DNA from: Promicromonospora iranensis
GTDB taxonomy: Bacteria; Actinomycetota; Actinomycetes; Actinomycetales; Cellulomonadaceae
Length of the DNA stretch: 64,000 bases
NCBI RefSeq assembly: GCF_028994775.1
Contig: NZ_JAJQMN010000001.1
Location: forward strand, 62,001-126,000
Direction: 5' to 3'
The stretch's first letter is position 1. Each line of letters begins with the position of its first letter. This document shows positions 37,407 to 45,342 of the stretch, one piece after another. The notes beneath the pieces are model-generated. The model was not told the origin of the DNA. It saw nothing but the letters and a program-made list of their open reading frames with translations, and did no database searches. The translations under genes were made by a program, and so were the position numbers.

Positions 37407-37508
37407 CCCTCTCCAAAGGCCACAGACTCCGAAGAGGTTACGTGCTCCATCCTGGGCAGCCGATGCAGGCTACTGTCGCTTCTACCGGACGAGTGGGAGG
37501 GCAGTGCC

Positions 37509-38168
37509 GTGGACGCAGACTACGACTGGGGCAACCTGATCGTGCAGGTTGTTATCGCTCTTGCGACGATCGGCACTCTGATTTGGGCGATCCGCGTGAA
37601 CCGGGGCGAGTCACGGCGCGCGAGCGTTGAGCGCAAGGAACGTCTGGCGTTCGAAGAACGGGCGCAAGCAACCCGGATCAGCGCTTGGGAGGAACAGCGG
37701 GCCGAGCTGAAGAGCGGGGAACCTGCCGTATGGATCCCGTCGCAGACAGCGTACGAACACCGAGACGACGTGAGCACACGGCGACGCATCTACGTCCACA
37801 ACGGTTCCGATGCCCCCGTGTACGACGTGGCCGTCAGGTACCAGGAGGTGACCCATCCCGCCCTCCCATGGGTGCATGCGATCCTGCCCCCGGGTGCTGC
37901 CGCTCGGTCCCGCGAGGTTTCTACGGTGCCGAACTGCGGTGCGATCGCTGATGACGTTGCACTCGAGGTTGAGTTCCGGGATGCGGCCGGACGGTACTGG
38001 CTTCGGGAAAGCAGCGGGATCCTGAAGCGTCGAAGCGACCTTGACTCGATGAGCTGGGAACAGGCGATGCTCCGACGCATGGAGCTCCCTGAAAGTAACC
38101 GCATCTGGAACGAAGACTCGGACCGCTCACCAGAACCCAGCGCTGCAGGCCCCGACGAAACCGTCTGA
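37509..38168 (+). CDS. single-pass membrane protein with coiled coil, element-borne
   Basis: About 219 residues from GTG 37509 (an earlier ATG at 37365 would give an N-terminus overlapping the arm-type repeat region). One membrane helix (LIVQVVIALATIGTLIWAI) is followed by a charged coiled coil (RRASVERKERLAFEERAQATR) and a beta-rich cytoplasmic domain with IYVHNGSDAPVYDVAVRYQEV. I do not recognise its function; proteins of this layout occur in mobile elements. It is the only plus-strand gene in the left third of the element. Confidence 0.7.
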   Translation: MDADYDWGNLIVQVVIALATIGTLIWAIRVNRGESRRASVERKERLAFEERAQATRISAWEEQRAELKSGEPAVWIPSQTAYEHRDDVSTRRRIYVHNGSDAPVYDVAVRYQEVTHPALPWVHAILPPGAAARSREVSTVPNCGAIADDVALEVEFRDAAGRYWLRESSGILKRRSDLDSMSWEQAMLRRMELPESNRIWNEDSDRSPEPSAAGPDETV

Positions 38169-38191
38169 CCCCAAACCTCTCTGCTCTCACG

Positions 38192-38240
38192 TGAGAAGGC
38201 TCTCCGGTCAGCAGGAATGCTGAACCGGAGAGCCTTCTCA
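38192..38240. terminator. bidirectional terminator between membrane-protein gene and integrase
   Basis: Arms TGAGAAGGCTCTCCGG and CCGGAGAGCCTTCTCA with a short inner stem TCAGCA/TGCTGA, between two convergent genes. Confidence 0.88.
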
Positions 38241-38287
38241 TGTCCACCGGAGTTGGGCTTTGGAAGCCGCGCGGAACCTGATCGCGG

Positions 38288-39505
38288 CTATACCTGCGTC
38301 CGCCCCTCTGCCGTGGCGACGTCGAACAGCGGAGCCATGTGCCAGTCCGGGCCGACGTCAGCGACGGCGAAGACCTGATCCATGACCGTTGCGCCGGTCT
38401 CAATCACGGGACGCAGCTCGTGGCGGTACACCCTCTCCGTGACGGCGGTTCCCGAGTGCCCGAGCAGCCGAGCAATCTCTTCCACGGGAACTCGCTCCTG
38501 CGACATGATCGACGTGAACGAGTGCCGGAGTTCACGGGGCGCCCACTCCTCCGGGTCGATGCCCGGGACCAGTCGGAGCGCATGGCGGACAGACCTCCTC
38601 ACGTTCGCGGCGTCGAGCCCTGTCCCGAGAGACGTGGTGAAGACCAAGCCCGTCTCAGTCCATTTGGCACCTGCTCGCGTGCGCGCTTCCCCCTGCTTTG
38701 CTCTGTGACGCCGTAGGACATCCGACACGAGGTCGGAGACACCGAGCAACCGGCGCGACTTCTGAGTCTTCGTGTCACCCGTCTTTCGGACCGATCGCAA
38801 GACGGCGATCGTGGCGGGCTCACTCGTGAGGTCGACGTCGGACCACGTAAGGGCACGCACCTCTTCTGTGCGCGCGCCTGTCAGCAGCGACACGACGAGG
38901 TAGGCGTACATCGGGTGCGTCTTGGTGTGGATCAGGACACCGAGCGCCTGTTCCTTGGTGAGCGACTTGGACCGGCGGCCAGCAGTGCCGCGCGGCACCT
39001 CGGCAAGGTCCACCACGTTCCGGTCGACCAGGTCACGTGCCATGGCACGGCGGACGGCCGTGTTCAGGCACCACTTGATGTCCCGAATCGTGGTGGTCGC
39101 GTGGGTTGCTGCGAGCGTCTTGAGGAACGCCTCGACCTCCCGCGTCTTGAGGTCGCGTACCTTCCTCGCCCCGAGGGCCTTGACGACGTGCTGCGACAGG
39201 TAGTCGTGCCGCTTGAACGTGTCCACGTCCACGTCTCCGTGGCCGAACTCCAGCCAGTCGGAGATGGCATTGGCGACGGTGTACTTCTCGGCGTTGGGGC
39301 CAAGGCCCTTCTTGTAGTCGTCGATCCGCTCTTTCAGTGCCGCGAGGGCGGCTGACTTGCTGGTGCCGGAGCCCTTGCGCCGGATCCGCTTTCCGGACCC
39401 GCTGTATCCGACGGTGGCCTCTGCGATCCATCGGTTGCGGGACTCGTCGAACCAGACGCTTCGCTCTCCGCGCGAGCGGCGCGGCTTCGTGGCTTCCTCG
39501 GTCAT
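38288..39505 (-). CDS. int: tyrosine integrase
   Basis: 405 residues. An AP2-like arm-binding segment (VWFDESRNRWIAEATVGY) and a SAM-like core-binding domain (residues 75-175) precede the catalytic domain. The active site is Arg212 (TGARTEEVR), Lys near 245, Arg327 within PRELRHSF (the usual HxxR is RxxR here), His350 (LLGHSG) and nucleophile Tyr360 (ERVYRHE). It starts at an ATGA overlap with the excisionase-like gene and ends about 1 kb from attL. It should recombine the 48-bp tRNA-Val cores. Confidence 0.95.
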   Translation of the reverse strand: MTEEATKPRRSRGERSVWFDESRNRWIAEATVGYSGSGKRIRRKGSGTSKSAALAALKERIDDYKKGLGPNAEKYTVANAISDWLEFGHGDVDVDTFKRHDYLSQHVVKALGARKVRDLKTREVEAFLKTLAATHATTTIRDIKWCLNTAVRRAMARDLVDRNVVDLAEVPRGTAGRRSKSLTKEQALGVLIHTKTHPMYAYLVVSLLTGARTEEVRALTWSDVDLTSEPATIAVLRSVRKTGDTKTQKSRRLLGVSDLVSDVLRRHRAKQGEARTRAGAKWTETGLVFTTSLGTGLDAANVRRSVRHALRLVPGIDPEEWAPRELRHSFTSIMSQERVPVEEIARLLGHSGTAVTERVYRHELRPVIETGATVMDQVFAVADVGPDWHMAPLFDVATAEGRTQV

Positions 39506-39732
39506 GCTGCCACCTCCAGGGTGTTGACGTACTCGGCGCAGGCGGTGACCGGCACGCGGCGCCGGCCACCGATCTTGACGGTGCGCAGGGCACCGGAACG
39601 GATCAGCTCGTAGACCTGCGAGCGGGAGAGCCGGAGTGCTTCGGCTGCTTCTTCGACGCGGTACAGCAGGGGCACGACGGCGGTGATGGTGGGCGCGGTC
39701 TCGACGTAGACCGGCGGTGTGGCGGTGCTCAT
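39502..39732 (-). CDS. xis: excisionase-like HTH DNA-binding protein
   Basis: 76 residues from ATG 39732. Residues 22-65 are a MerR-like winged HTH of the excisionase DNA-binding type: LLYRVEEAAEALRLSRSQVY, then ELIRSGALRTVKIGGRRRVP. Immediately upstream of int with overlapping stop and start, the standard place for the directionality factor in AICEs. Confidence 0.88.
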   Translation of the reverse strand: MSTATPPVYVETAPTITAVVPLLYRVEEAAEALRLSRSQVYELIRSGALRTVKIGGRRRVPVTACAEYVNTLEVAA

Positions 39733-39779
39733 CGCTGGTTCCTCTCGCGAACTGCTTCGGGCGTGCTTAGGAGGGGGTT

Positions 39780-40007
39780 GCCGTACCAGCCGTACCAGCC
39801 GTCCCACAGGGGTGTTTGTGCTGGTCAGATGGCATTTCTGGCTGTGAATCGTGCTTGGTTTTTTGCCGTACCGTGCCGTCCCATGCCGTACCTGGTACGC
39901 GTTGGTACGGCACGGGACGGCAGGTTTCAGGGCTTCCGTCGCGGTCTAAAACATGGCCTGACCTGGGCTTTCGCTGTTCGGGGACGGCTGGGACGGCTGG
40001 GACGGCA
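39780..40007. repeat. symmetric 9-bp iteron array with central inverted repeat, candidate replication origin
   Basis: Three parts. Left (39780-39806): three tandem 9-mers GCCGTACCA, GCCGTACCA, GCCGTCCCA. Centre (39874-39922): 19-base arms made of two such units each (TGCCGTCCC, TGCCGTACC) around an 11-base loop. Right (39981-40007): three 9-mers GGGACGGCT, GGGACGGCT, GGGACGGCA, the reverse complement type. The whole is almost symmetric about 39896. It lies in the 213-bp gap between the excisionase gene and the DUF3631 gene and runs into the latter's 3' end. Confidence 0.75.
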
Positions 40008-41133
40008 TACCTGTCTGTCCCGGTGCCGGTTCGGTCGGGCAGTACCGGTCCCAGGCGTCCGCGAAGTCGGCCCGCGTGTAGGCCTTGGCCTGCCCGGTGT
40101 CCAGGCGCATGGTGCGGCTGGTGATGTCGAACTCGCGCAGCAGCTCGGCGAGACGGCGCGGGTTCAACCCCGTGTTGCCGTAGGTCGCCCACGGGGCTTC
40201 GGAGTCCTCCTTGAGGCGGTCCAACAGCACCGACGACGGCAGCGCGTTCGCGTCACCGAACGCGGTACGGCAGTCGGCCAGGAGGCGGGACTGCACTGAC
40301 TGCCGGGCATTGGCCTCCCGGTCCTCAGACAGGACCAGGGCGGCCTCTCGGGCGTCGTCGGGCCAGCGCCCACCGGCGAGGTCGGCAACGGCGATCAGGG
40401 GCTCCCAGAGGTCGGCGGCGCGGTCCTCGATCGGCATGTCTGGGATGGCCAGTTCCAGGTCGCGCATGTTGGCGCGGATCCAGCGGTGCAGGTGGACCTT
40501 GAGGTCGTCCATGCCGGGCCGGTCGCGGCGCATCCGGTACGGGGCGACGGACTCCCCGGGTGCCCGCCGGCGCATCCGGATCACCACGGCGCGGTCCTCA
40601 ATGGTGTCGGGCATGGTGCCGATCCCCGCGAGGGCAGCCATCGCGAACGTGGACAGGGCCTCGACCTTCCGGATGCCCGCGTCGTAGCGCAGCGTGAACG
40701 CGTCACGGTCGAACCCGCCGTTGAGCAACCCGCGCAGGTCCTCGTTGTCCCCGGCCTTGGGGCCGAACACGGTGTCTGCCTCGTCCATCAGGATCGTGGG
40801 CGGGTCGTTCTCGGCCATGGCGATCGACCGGTACATGGCCGACGAGCTGACGTTGATGCTCATCAGCGGCTGGTGAGACAGGGCCTGGATGATCTGCAAC
40901 AGGCGGGACTTGCCGCAGCGCTTCTCCGGGGCCCGGATGACCAGGCGGGTGGCGTGCGCCCATGCCGGGACGGCGTGGGTGGCGGCGATCCACAGGACCA
41001 CACCGGTCATGGCGTGCTCGTCCGGGAGGATCACGTACCGGGCCAGGGCGGACCGCACCTGGTCCAGCAACGCGGCACCGTCCTGCGCGGGCTCTGGCTG
41101 GACCAGAGGGACGTCGGGCGTGGTGGTGGTCAT
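39946..41133 (-). CDS. DUF3631-type P-loop ATPase, candidate replication protein
   Basis: 395 residues. Walker A is in APEKRCGKSR (residues 68-77) and Walker B is ILMDEAD (114-120), followed by a conserved RYDAG..VEALSTFAMAALAGIGTMPDTIEDRAVVIRMRRR arginine-rich segment typical of DUF3631. The C-terminal 100 residues resemble a winged helix (LDRLKEDSEAPWATYG, then LAELLREFDITSRTMR). DUF3631 proteins are common in plasmids and AICEs and probably act as helicase-like replication factors. Its 3' end contains the right arm of the iteron array, which encodes a PSQPSQPSP tail. Confidence 0.8.
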   Translation of the reverse strand: MTTTTPDVPLVQPEPAQDGAALLDQVRSALARYVILPDEHAMTGVVLWIAATHAVPAWAHATRLVIRAPEKRCGKSRLLQIIQALSHQPLMSINVSSSAMYRSIAMAENDPPTILMDEADTVFGPKAGDNEDLRGLLNGGFDRDAFTLRYDAGIRKVEALSTFAMAALAGIGTMPDTIEDRAVVIRMRRRAPGESVAPYRMRRDRPGMDDLKVHLHRWIRANMRDLELAIPDMPIEDRAADLWEPLIAVADLAGGRWPDDAREAALVLSEDREANARQSVQSRLLADCRTAFGDANALPSSVLLDRLKEDSEAPWATYGNTGLNPRRLAELLREFDITSRTMRLDTGQAKAYTRADFADAWDRYCPTEPAPGQTGMPSQPSQPSPNSESPGQAMF

Positions 41134-41148
41134 GGTGGGTTCCTTCCG

Positions 41149-42867
41149 TCAGGCCGCGAGGGCCGTGGGCTGGACAGTGGTGGTGTTGTCCTCGCCGGTG
41201 ATCGCGGCGACGAGGGCGCCCATGAGGTCGCGGGCGGCCGGGGGTGTGACGGCGTTGCCGGCGGCCTTGACCAGGTCGCGGTTGTTGGTCGGGTGGGTCT
41301 TGTCGGGGTGCCAGTCGTAGTCGGCGGGGAACGCCATGCCGGCAGCGACCTCGTGCGGGCGCAGCATCCGGTACAGGACCTCGGGCACCATCCCCTCGGC
41401 GGCGCGCAGCTCGGCGGCGGTCGGGCGTCGTCGGGTACCCCGTGGTGCGGTCTCGCGCTCGGCGTCGGCCAGGCCGAGGTCGAGCTGGTCGGGTGCGCCC
41501 AGGAGGGACTGGTGCCCCGCGGTGGTCAGCGTGCGCAGCTCCTCGAGGACGGGTGTCGTCATCTCCGCACCGCCGGTGTTGTTCCGGTGGATCAGCGCGT
41601 GCCGGTCGCGGGTGGTCAGGGTCCCCATCGGGTCGGTGACGGGGTGCGCGCTGGTGCTGGTGCCGTAGTAGGACGTGACCAGGGCGTGGTGGTTCCCACC
41701 GGCCGTGAACGTCGCCGCGGGGGCGGTGGTCGGGTAGGCGACGCCGGTGCCGTAGTTCTTGTCCAGCAGTGGCACGCACGCCATCCCGTACGCGTCCCGC
41801 GTCATCAGGGTCCGGTGCGGGTCCGTCACCGGGCGTGCGTCCTCGTTCCAGGTGCCGCCCGAGGGGACGACGAGGGCCTTGGACTCGCGGGTGTGCAGGG
41901 TCTTGAGGGGTTCGTCGACCGACCACGCCCGGTAGTACGCGGACGCCTGCCCGTGCTGCGGGTGCTTCGGGTCGGCGGCGTCGTACTGGTTCCCCGACGC
42001 CTCGACGTGCATCGGTCCCCAGTACCGGGCGATGCCCCGTGCGATCCGCAACCGGGTCTTCTCGGCCAGCCGGTCCCCGACCCGCTCCCCCGGGATGGAC
42101 CAGTCGATCGCGGACGCGGCGGGCAGCCAGGCGGGCTCGACGACGGTCCCGCACGCGGGGTCGACGAACACGTACGCCTGCCGGTACCTGCCCACGGTGC
42201 GGCCGTTCTTCCACGCCTGGACCGCGTCCACGGCCCGGTCGCACTTGGGGCACCAGGCCGGGGTGCGGGTCACGCGGTCCAGGTCCGGTGCACGCTCCCC
42301 CTCGGGCCACGCGATGACGTAGATGCGGTCGCGGGACTGCGGGGCCGGGGCGCCCAGGAGCTGGGCGTGCATGCTGTTGAGGGACACGACCCGGAACACG
42401 TACCCGAGGGCGCGCAGGCGGGTGCGCCACTCGTACCAGGCCAGGCGGTACTTGGCCTGGGTGGCGATGTCCACGACGTTCTCCACGATCACGGCGCGGT
42501 ACCTGTGGTGCTCGATGAACTTGAGCACGTCGAACATCAGCAGCCGCGACCGGGTGGCGACGTCGGACGACTCGGGGTCCTCGAACAGGCCTTCCTCGAT
42601 CGCGGGCAGGTTGGAGCCGTTGGCCTGGGACCACTTGGTGCACTCCGGGGACGCCCAGAGGATGTCCGTGCGGGCGAAGTAGCGCGGGTCCTCGTGGTGC
42701 AGGTCGACGGCGGCGTGGTGGGTGCCGGGGTGGTTCGCGTTGTGGATCGCGACGGCCGGCGCCCAGTGGTTCGCGGCGTACCGCACGTGCACGCCGGGGA
42801 CCTGGATCATGCCCGTGGACGACCCGCCCGCACCCGCGAACAGGTCGGTGACAGTCAGGTTGCTCAT
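41149..42867 (-). CDS. DNA (cytosine-5) methyltransferase
   Basis: 572 residues from ATG 42867. Motif I is DLFAGAGGSSTG, motif IV is SPECTKWS with catalytic Cys76 (PEC instead of the usual PC), motif VI is VIVENVVD, motif VIII is QSRDRIYVIAW, and motif X is GNAVTPP near the C-terminus. A WCPKC pair near residue 207 may bind zinc. The target-recognition region is long and Thr/His-rich. No restriction enzyme is nearby, so it is an orphan methylase, likely protecting the element from host restriction during transfer. Confidence 0.93.
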   Translation of the reverse strand: MSNLTVTDLFAGAGGSSTGMIQVPGVHVRYAANHWAPAVAIHNANHPGTHHAAVDLHHEDPRYFARTDILWASPECTKWSQANGSNLPAIEEGLFEDPESSDVATRSRLLMFDVLKFIEHHRYRAVIVENVVDIATQAKYRLAWYEWRTRLRALGYVFRVVSLNSMHAQLLGAPAPQSRDRIYVIAWPEGERAPDLDRVTRTPAWCPKCDRAVDAVQAWKNGRTVGRYRQAYVFVDPACGTVVEPAWLPAASAIDWSIPGERVGDRLAEKTRLRIARGIARYWGPMHVEASGNQYDAADPKHPQHGQASAYYRAWSVDEPLKTLHTRESKALVVPSGGTWNEDARPVTDPHRTLMTRDAYGMACVPLLDKNYGTGVAYPTTAPAATFTAGGNHHALVTSYYGTSTSAHPVTDPMGTLTTRDRHALIHRNNTGGAEMTTPVLEELRTLTTAGHQSLLGAPDQLDLGLADAERETAPRGTRRRPTAAELRAAEGMVPEVLYRMLRPHEVAAGMAFPADYDWHPDKTHPTNNRDLVKAAGNAVTPPAARDLMGALVAAITGEDNTTTVQPTALAA

Positions 42868-43277
42868 CGGGCTACCTCCTCGGTGTTGAGCCGGCGCCAG
42901 GTGGCCAGCGGCGTCCCGTCGTCGTCGGTCATCGCAGGCGCGCCGTCGACGACCTCGTCGGTGAGCCAGGCGACGTCGGACACGGTGCGGACGTAGAGCC
43001 GTTCGACCTTGGGGAAGATCCACCGCCAGGTGATGCGGCGCATGAGGAACGTGTCCAGGTCGACCACGGCGAGCTGGTCGCCCACGGGGCTGGTCTCGAC
43101 GCGCACGGGGTAGGTACCGGCCTGCGCCTCGGAGTACTCGTACCGGCGGGCCTGTCCGGGTTCGGGGGGCCAGTAGCACCAGCTCGTGTGGGTGCGGTGC
43201 ACGTCGAGCACGAACGCCTCGACGTCGTGGGCGGGCTGTGCGGGCACGGCGGTCAGGTGGCGGGTGGTGTTCTTCAT
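42864..43277 (-). CDS. small conserved-element protein, unknown
   Basis: 137 residues from ATG 43277; its stop overlaps the methyltransferase start (ATGA). Soluble, Trp-rich (SWCYWPPEPG, ITWRWIFPKVERLYV) with no known motif. The coupling suggests it works with the methyltransferase or is simply part of the operon. Confidence 0.7.
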   Translation of the reverse strand: MKNTTRHLTAVPAQPAHDVEAFVLDVHRTHTSWCYWPPEPGQARRYEYSEAQAGTYPVRVETSPVGDQLAVVDLDTFLMRRITWRWIFPKVERLYVRTVSDVAWLTDEVVDGAPAMTDDDGTPLATWRRLNTEEVAR

Positions 43278-43296
43278 GGTCGTGTCTCCCTCTGGG

Positions 43297-43635
43297 TCAG
43301 GCGGCGTCGCGGACGGAGTACAGGGCGGGCGTGGCGGGCCAGGTGGCCAGGCAGTCGGTCGGGGTCGGAAGGGGCTTGGCCTCGCCCCAGGGCCGGGGTC
43401 GGGCGAGGTTCGGGCGGATCGCGTCGGACATGGCGCGGTAGGCGCGCCACTTGGCGGCGGCCTCGTCGTCGGCCAGGTCGCGGCCTGCGGGGATGCCGTC
43501 GGCATGCCCGGCGTCGTACCCCTCGGCGTGGCCAGAGATGCGGCCGTCGTGGCGGCCGACGTTGTGGCCGGTGGTGTAGCCGTGGAGCCATGCGGCGATG
43601 ACCTGGCGGCTGTAGGTGCGCGGTGTGGTGGTCAT
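43297..43635 (-). CDS. small His/Gly-rich element protein, unknown
   Basis: 112 residues from ATG 43635. The N-terminal half has a repeated G-H-x pattern (AAWLHGYTTGHNVGRHDGRI, then SGHAEGYDAGHADGIPAGRD) suggestive of metal contact or a helical repeat. The rest is Pro/Ala-rich. Function unknown; nineteen bp before the next operon gene. Confidence 0.65.
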   Translation of the reverse strand: MTTTPRTYSRQVIAAWLHGYTTGHNVGRHDGRISGHAEGYDAGHADGIPAGRDLADDEAAAKWRAYRAMSDAIRPNLARPRPWGEAKPLPTPTDCLATWPATPALYSVRDAA

Positions 43636-43705
43636 GGCGGTCTCCGTCCCTTCCTGGGCCGCTTGTGCGGCCTGTTTTTGGCATGGGTGGGGTAGGGGCA
43701 CGGCG

Positions 43706-43855
43706 GGTAGCGGTAGCGGCCCGCCGTGCCCTCAGGACTGTGGGAGGTGGGGGTTTCGGGGGTGCGCCAGGAGGGGCGCTACCCCGCTACTTCGTTGGAA
43801 TCACGCCGTTTTCGGCGGTAGCGGTGCCGCTACCGGTAGCGGGCCTCCCGCTACC
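43706..43855. repeat. cluster of eight GGTAGCGG octamers, candidate clt transfer locus
   Basis: GGTAGCGG or its complement CCGCTACC occurs exactly at 43706, 43712, 43817, 43827, 43835 and 43848, with one-mismatch copies at 43776 and 43784. The first pair sits in the loop of a hairpin with 11-base arms (GGCACGGCGGG). The array spans the gap before, and the 3' end of, the gene at 43787. TraB/FtsK translocases of Streptomyces plasmids and AICEs bind clusters of 8-bp repeats, which this resembles. Confidence 0.6.
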
Positions 43856-44158
43856 GTTCGGCGCGGTCTCGCCAGGGCCCGCGGGGGCGGCGTGGGTCAC
43901 CTCGGCGGGCATCGGGCCGAGCGCGATCCGGGCCACGAGCGAGACCAGCGCGACGGCGAGCGAGGCCACAGCGACCACGGCGGCGAGCGAAGCCACGAGG
44001 TCCAGCCCCAGGGCCGTAGACGCGACGGTGACGCCCATGGTCACGACGAACACGGCACCGGTGCGGCGCACCGCGCGTTCGACGGCGGCGGCCAGCTCGC
44101 GGGCGTCGCGGACCAGCCCGGCGTACTCCTGCGGGGTCATGGTGTCGTTGCGGTTCAT
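43787..44158 (-). CDS. two-helix membrane protein, element-borne
   Basis: 123 residues. Two membrane helices (VFVVTMGVTVASTALGLDLV and LAAVVAVASLAVALVSLVAR) are preceded by a helical 30-residue segment and followed by a Pro/Gly/Thr-rich tail. The tail DNA contains the right half of the GGTAGCGG cluster. It lies in the transfer region and may be a spread (Spd-like) protein. Confidence 0.7.
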   Translation of the reverse strand: MNRNDTMTPQEYAGLVRDARELAAAVERAVRRTGAVFVVTMGVTVASTALGLDLVASLAAVVAVASLAVALVSLVARIALGPMPAEVTHAAPAGPGETAPNGSGRPATGSGTATAENGVIPTK

Positions 44159-44218
44159 GGTTCCTCCAGGTGCTCGGGTGCGGTGCGGGTGGCGGGCGGC
44201 GTGCTCGATGGGCGGGGG

Positions 44219-45340
44219 TCAGGCGTCGACGACGGCGAGCAGCGACGCGGTGGCCGGTGCGTGGCCCGGGACCAGCTCCGGGGAGGTGTCGGTGTCGGTG
44301 CCGCGCGCCTCGGACAGCAGGCGGCGGGCGGTGCGGTCGGTGACGTGGTGACCGGCCGTCGCGAGGGCGGACAGAGCGTCGGTCGCGGTGGCGGACGGGT
44401 TGGCGGTCAGCAGGTCGGACACGACGGCCAGGCGGGTCGCCTTGTCCGTGCTGCTGTGTCCGGTCGGGCGGGGCTTGGGTGTCCGGACAGCGGCCCGGAC
44501 ACGGGGGCGGGTCTGTCCGGCCGCCGGGACGGCGGACAGCCGGTCAGCGTCCGTGACGATGTCCGCCAGTTCGGCCCGGACGGCGGCGGCGGCGGCCTTG
44601 TCGTCGCAGTCCGGCCCGGACACGACCGGCCCGGACACGAACCCGGCGACGCGGTTGTTGGCCTCGACGTGCAGGCGGGCCACGTCGGTCACGGCGTCCG
44701 CGACGGCGGACAGGGAGTCCATCCACTCCAGGGTCCGGGTCCGCATCTCGGCCGGGGGAACCGACTTGAGGGCGACGGCGCGGGCGGCCCGGCGGCGGGC
44801 CTCGGCCCGGACGATGGCGCGGCGGGCGGACGGCGTTCCGTCGTCGGCGGCGTGCGCCCGGACAGCGTCCTCGGTGGTGAGGAACAGGGCGTGCATCCGC
44901 ATGGACTGCCGCATGCCGGACCAGGACGCCCCGGACGCGAGGTGGCGGTCACCGATCAGGGCGAGGTGCCACATCAGGGCGGCCAGCAGCGGCACGATGA
45001 ACCGGAACGCGACCGCCCCGGCGGGGTGCCCGAGGTAGACCTCGTGCACGGCGGCGAACACCCCTGACGCGGACGACAGCGCCCACGTCAGGGTGAGCAG
45101 CGTCCCGCCGGGCCGGTTGTCCCGGGCAGCCTCACGAGCAAGCAGAGCCACGGTGACGAGGGACAGCTCGAACACGCCTGCCGTGGTGTACGCGGTGACG
45201 GGGTCCATGCCCAGCACGTCGGTCCCGAACCCGACCATGGCGAGGTAGGCGGACACGGTGCTGATCAGGGCGACGGAGACAGCGCCTCCGAGGACCAGGC
45301 GACGGGAGCCGCCGGGCGTGGTGGTGTCGTTGGTGCTCAT
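44219..45340 (-). CDS. multi-TM transfer-associated protein (DUF2637-like)
   Basis: 373 residues from ATG 45340, 2 bp after the translocase stop. Four membrane helices lie in residues 15-130 (RLVLGGAVSVALISTVSAYL, then ELSLVTVALLAREA and AVAFRFIVPLLAALMWHLAL), matching the DUF2637-type proteins that accompany FtsK genes in AICEs. The cytoplasmic C-terminal 220 residues are helical and end in a segment like a recombinase or KorA-type HTH (ATDALSALATAGHHVTDRTARRLLSEA). Likely a transfer or spread component. Confidence 0.78.
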   Translation of the reverse strand: MSTNDTTTPGGSRRLVLGGAVSVALISTVSAYLAMVGFGTDVLGMDPVTAYTTAGVFELSLVTVALLAREAARDNRPGGTLLTLTWALSSASGVFAAVHEVYLGHPAGAVAFRFIVPLLAALMWHLALIGDRHLASGASWSGMRQSMRMHALFLTTEDAVRAHAADDGTPSARRAIVRAEARRRAARAVALKSVPPAEMRTRTLEWMDSLSAVADAVTDVARLHVEANNRVAGFVSGPVVSGPDCDDKAAAAAVRAELADIVTDADRLSAVPAAGQTRPRVRAAVRTPKPRPTGHSSTDKATRLAVVSDLLTANPSATATDALSALATAGHHVTDRTARRLLSEARGTDTDTSPELVPGHAPATASLLAVVDA

Positions 45341-45342
45341 GG

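Noticed and set aside
40486-42996. Plus-strand open frame of about 830 codons opposite the methyltransferase
   Set aside because: Antisense to a methyltransferase with all catalytic motifs and to the DUF3631 ATPase.
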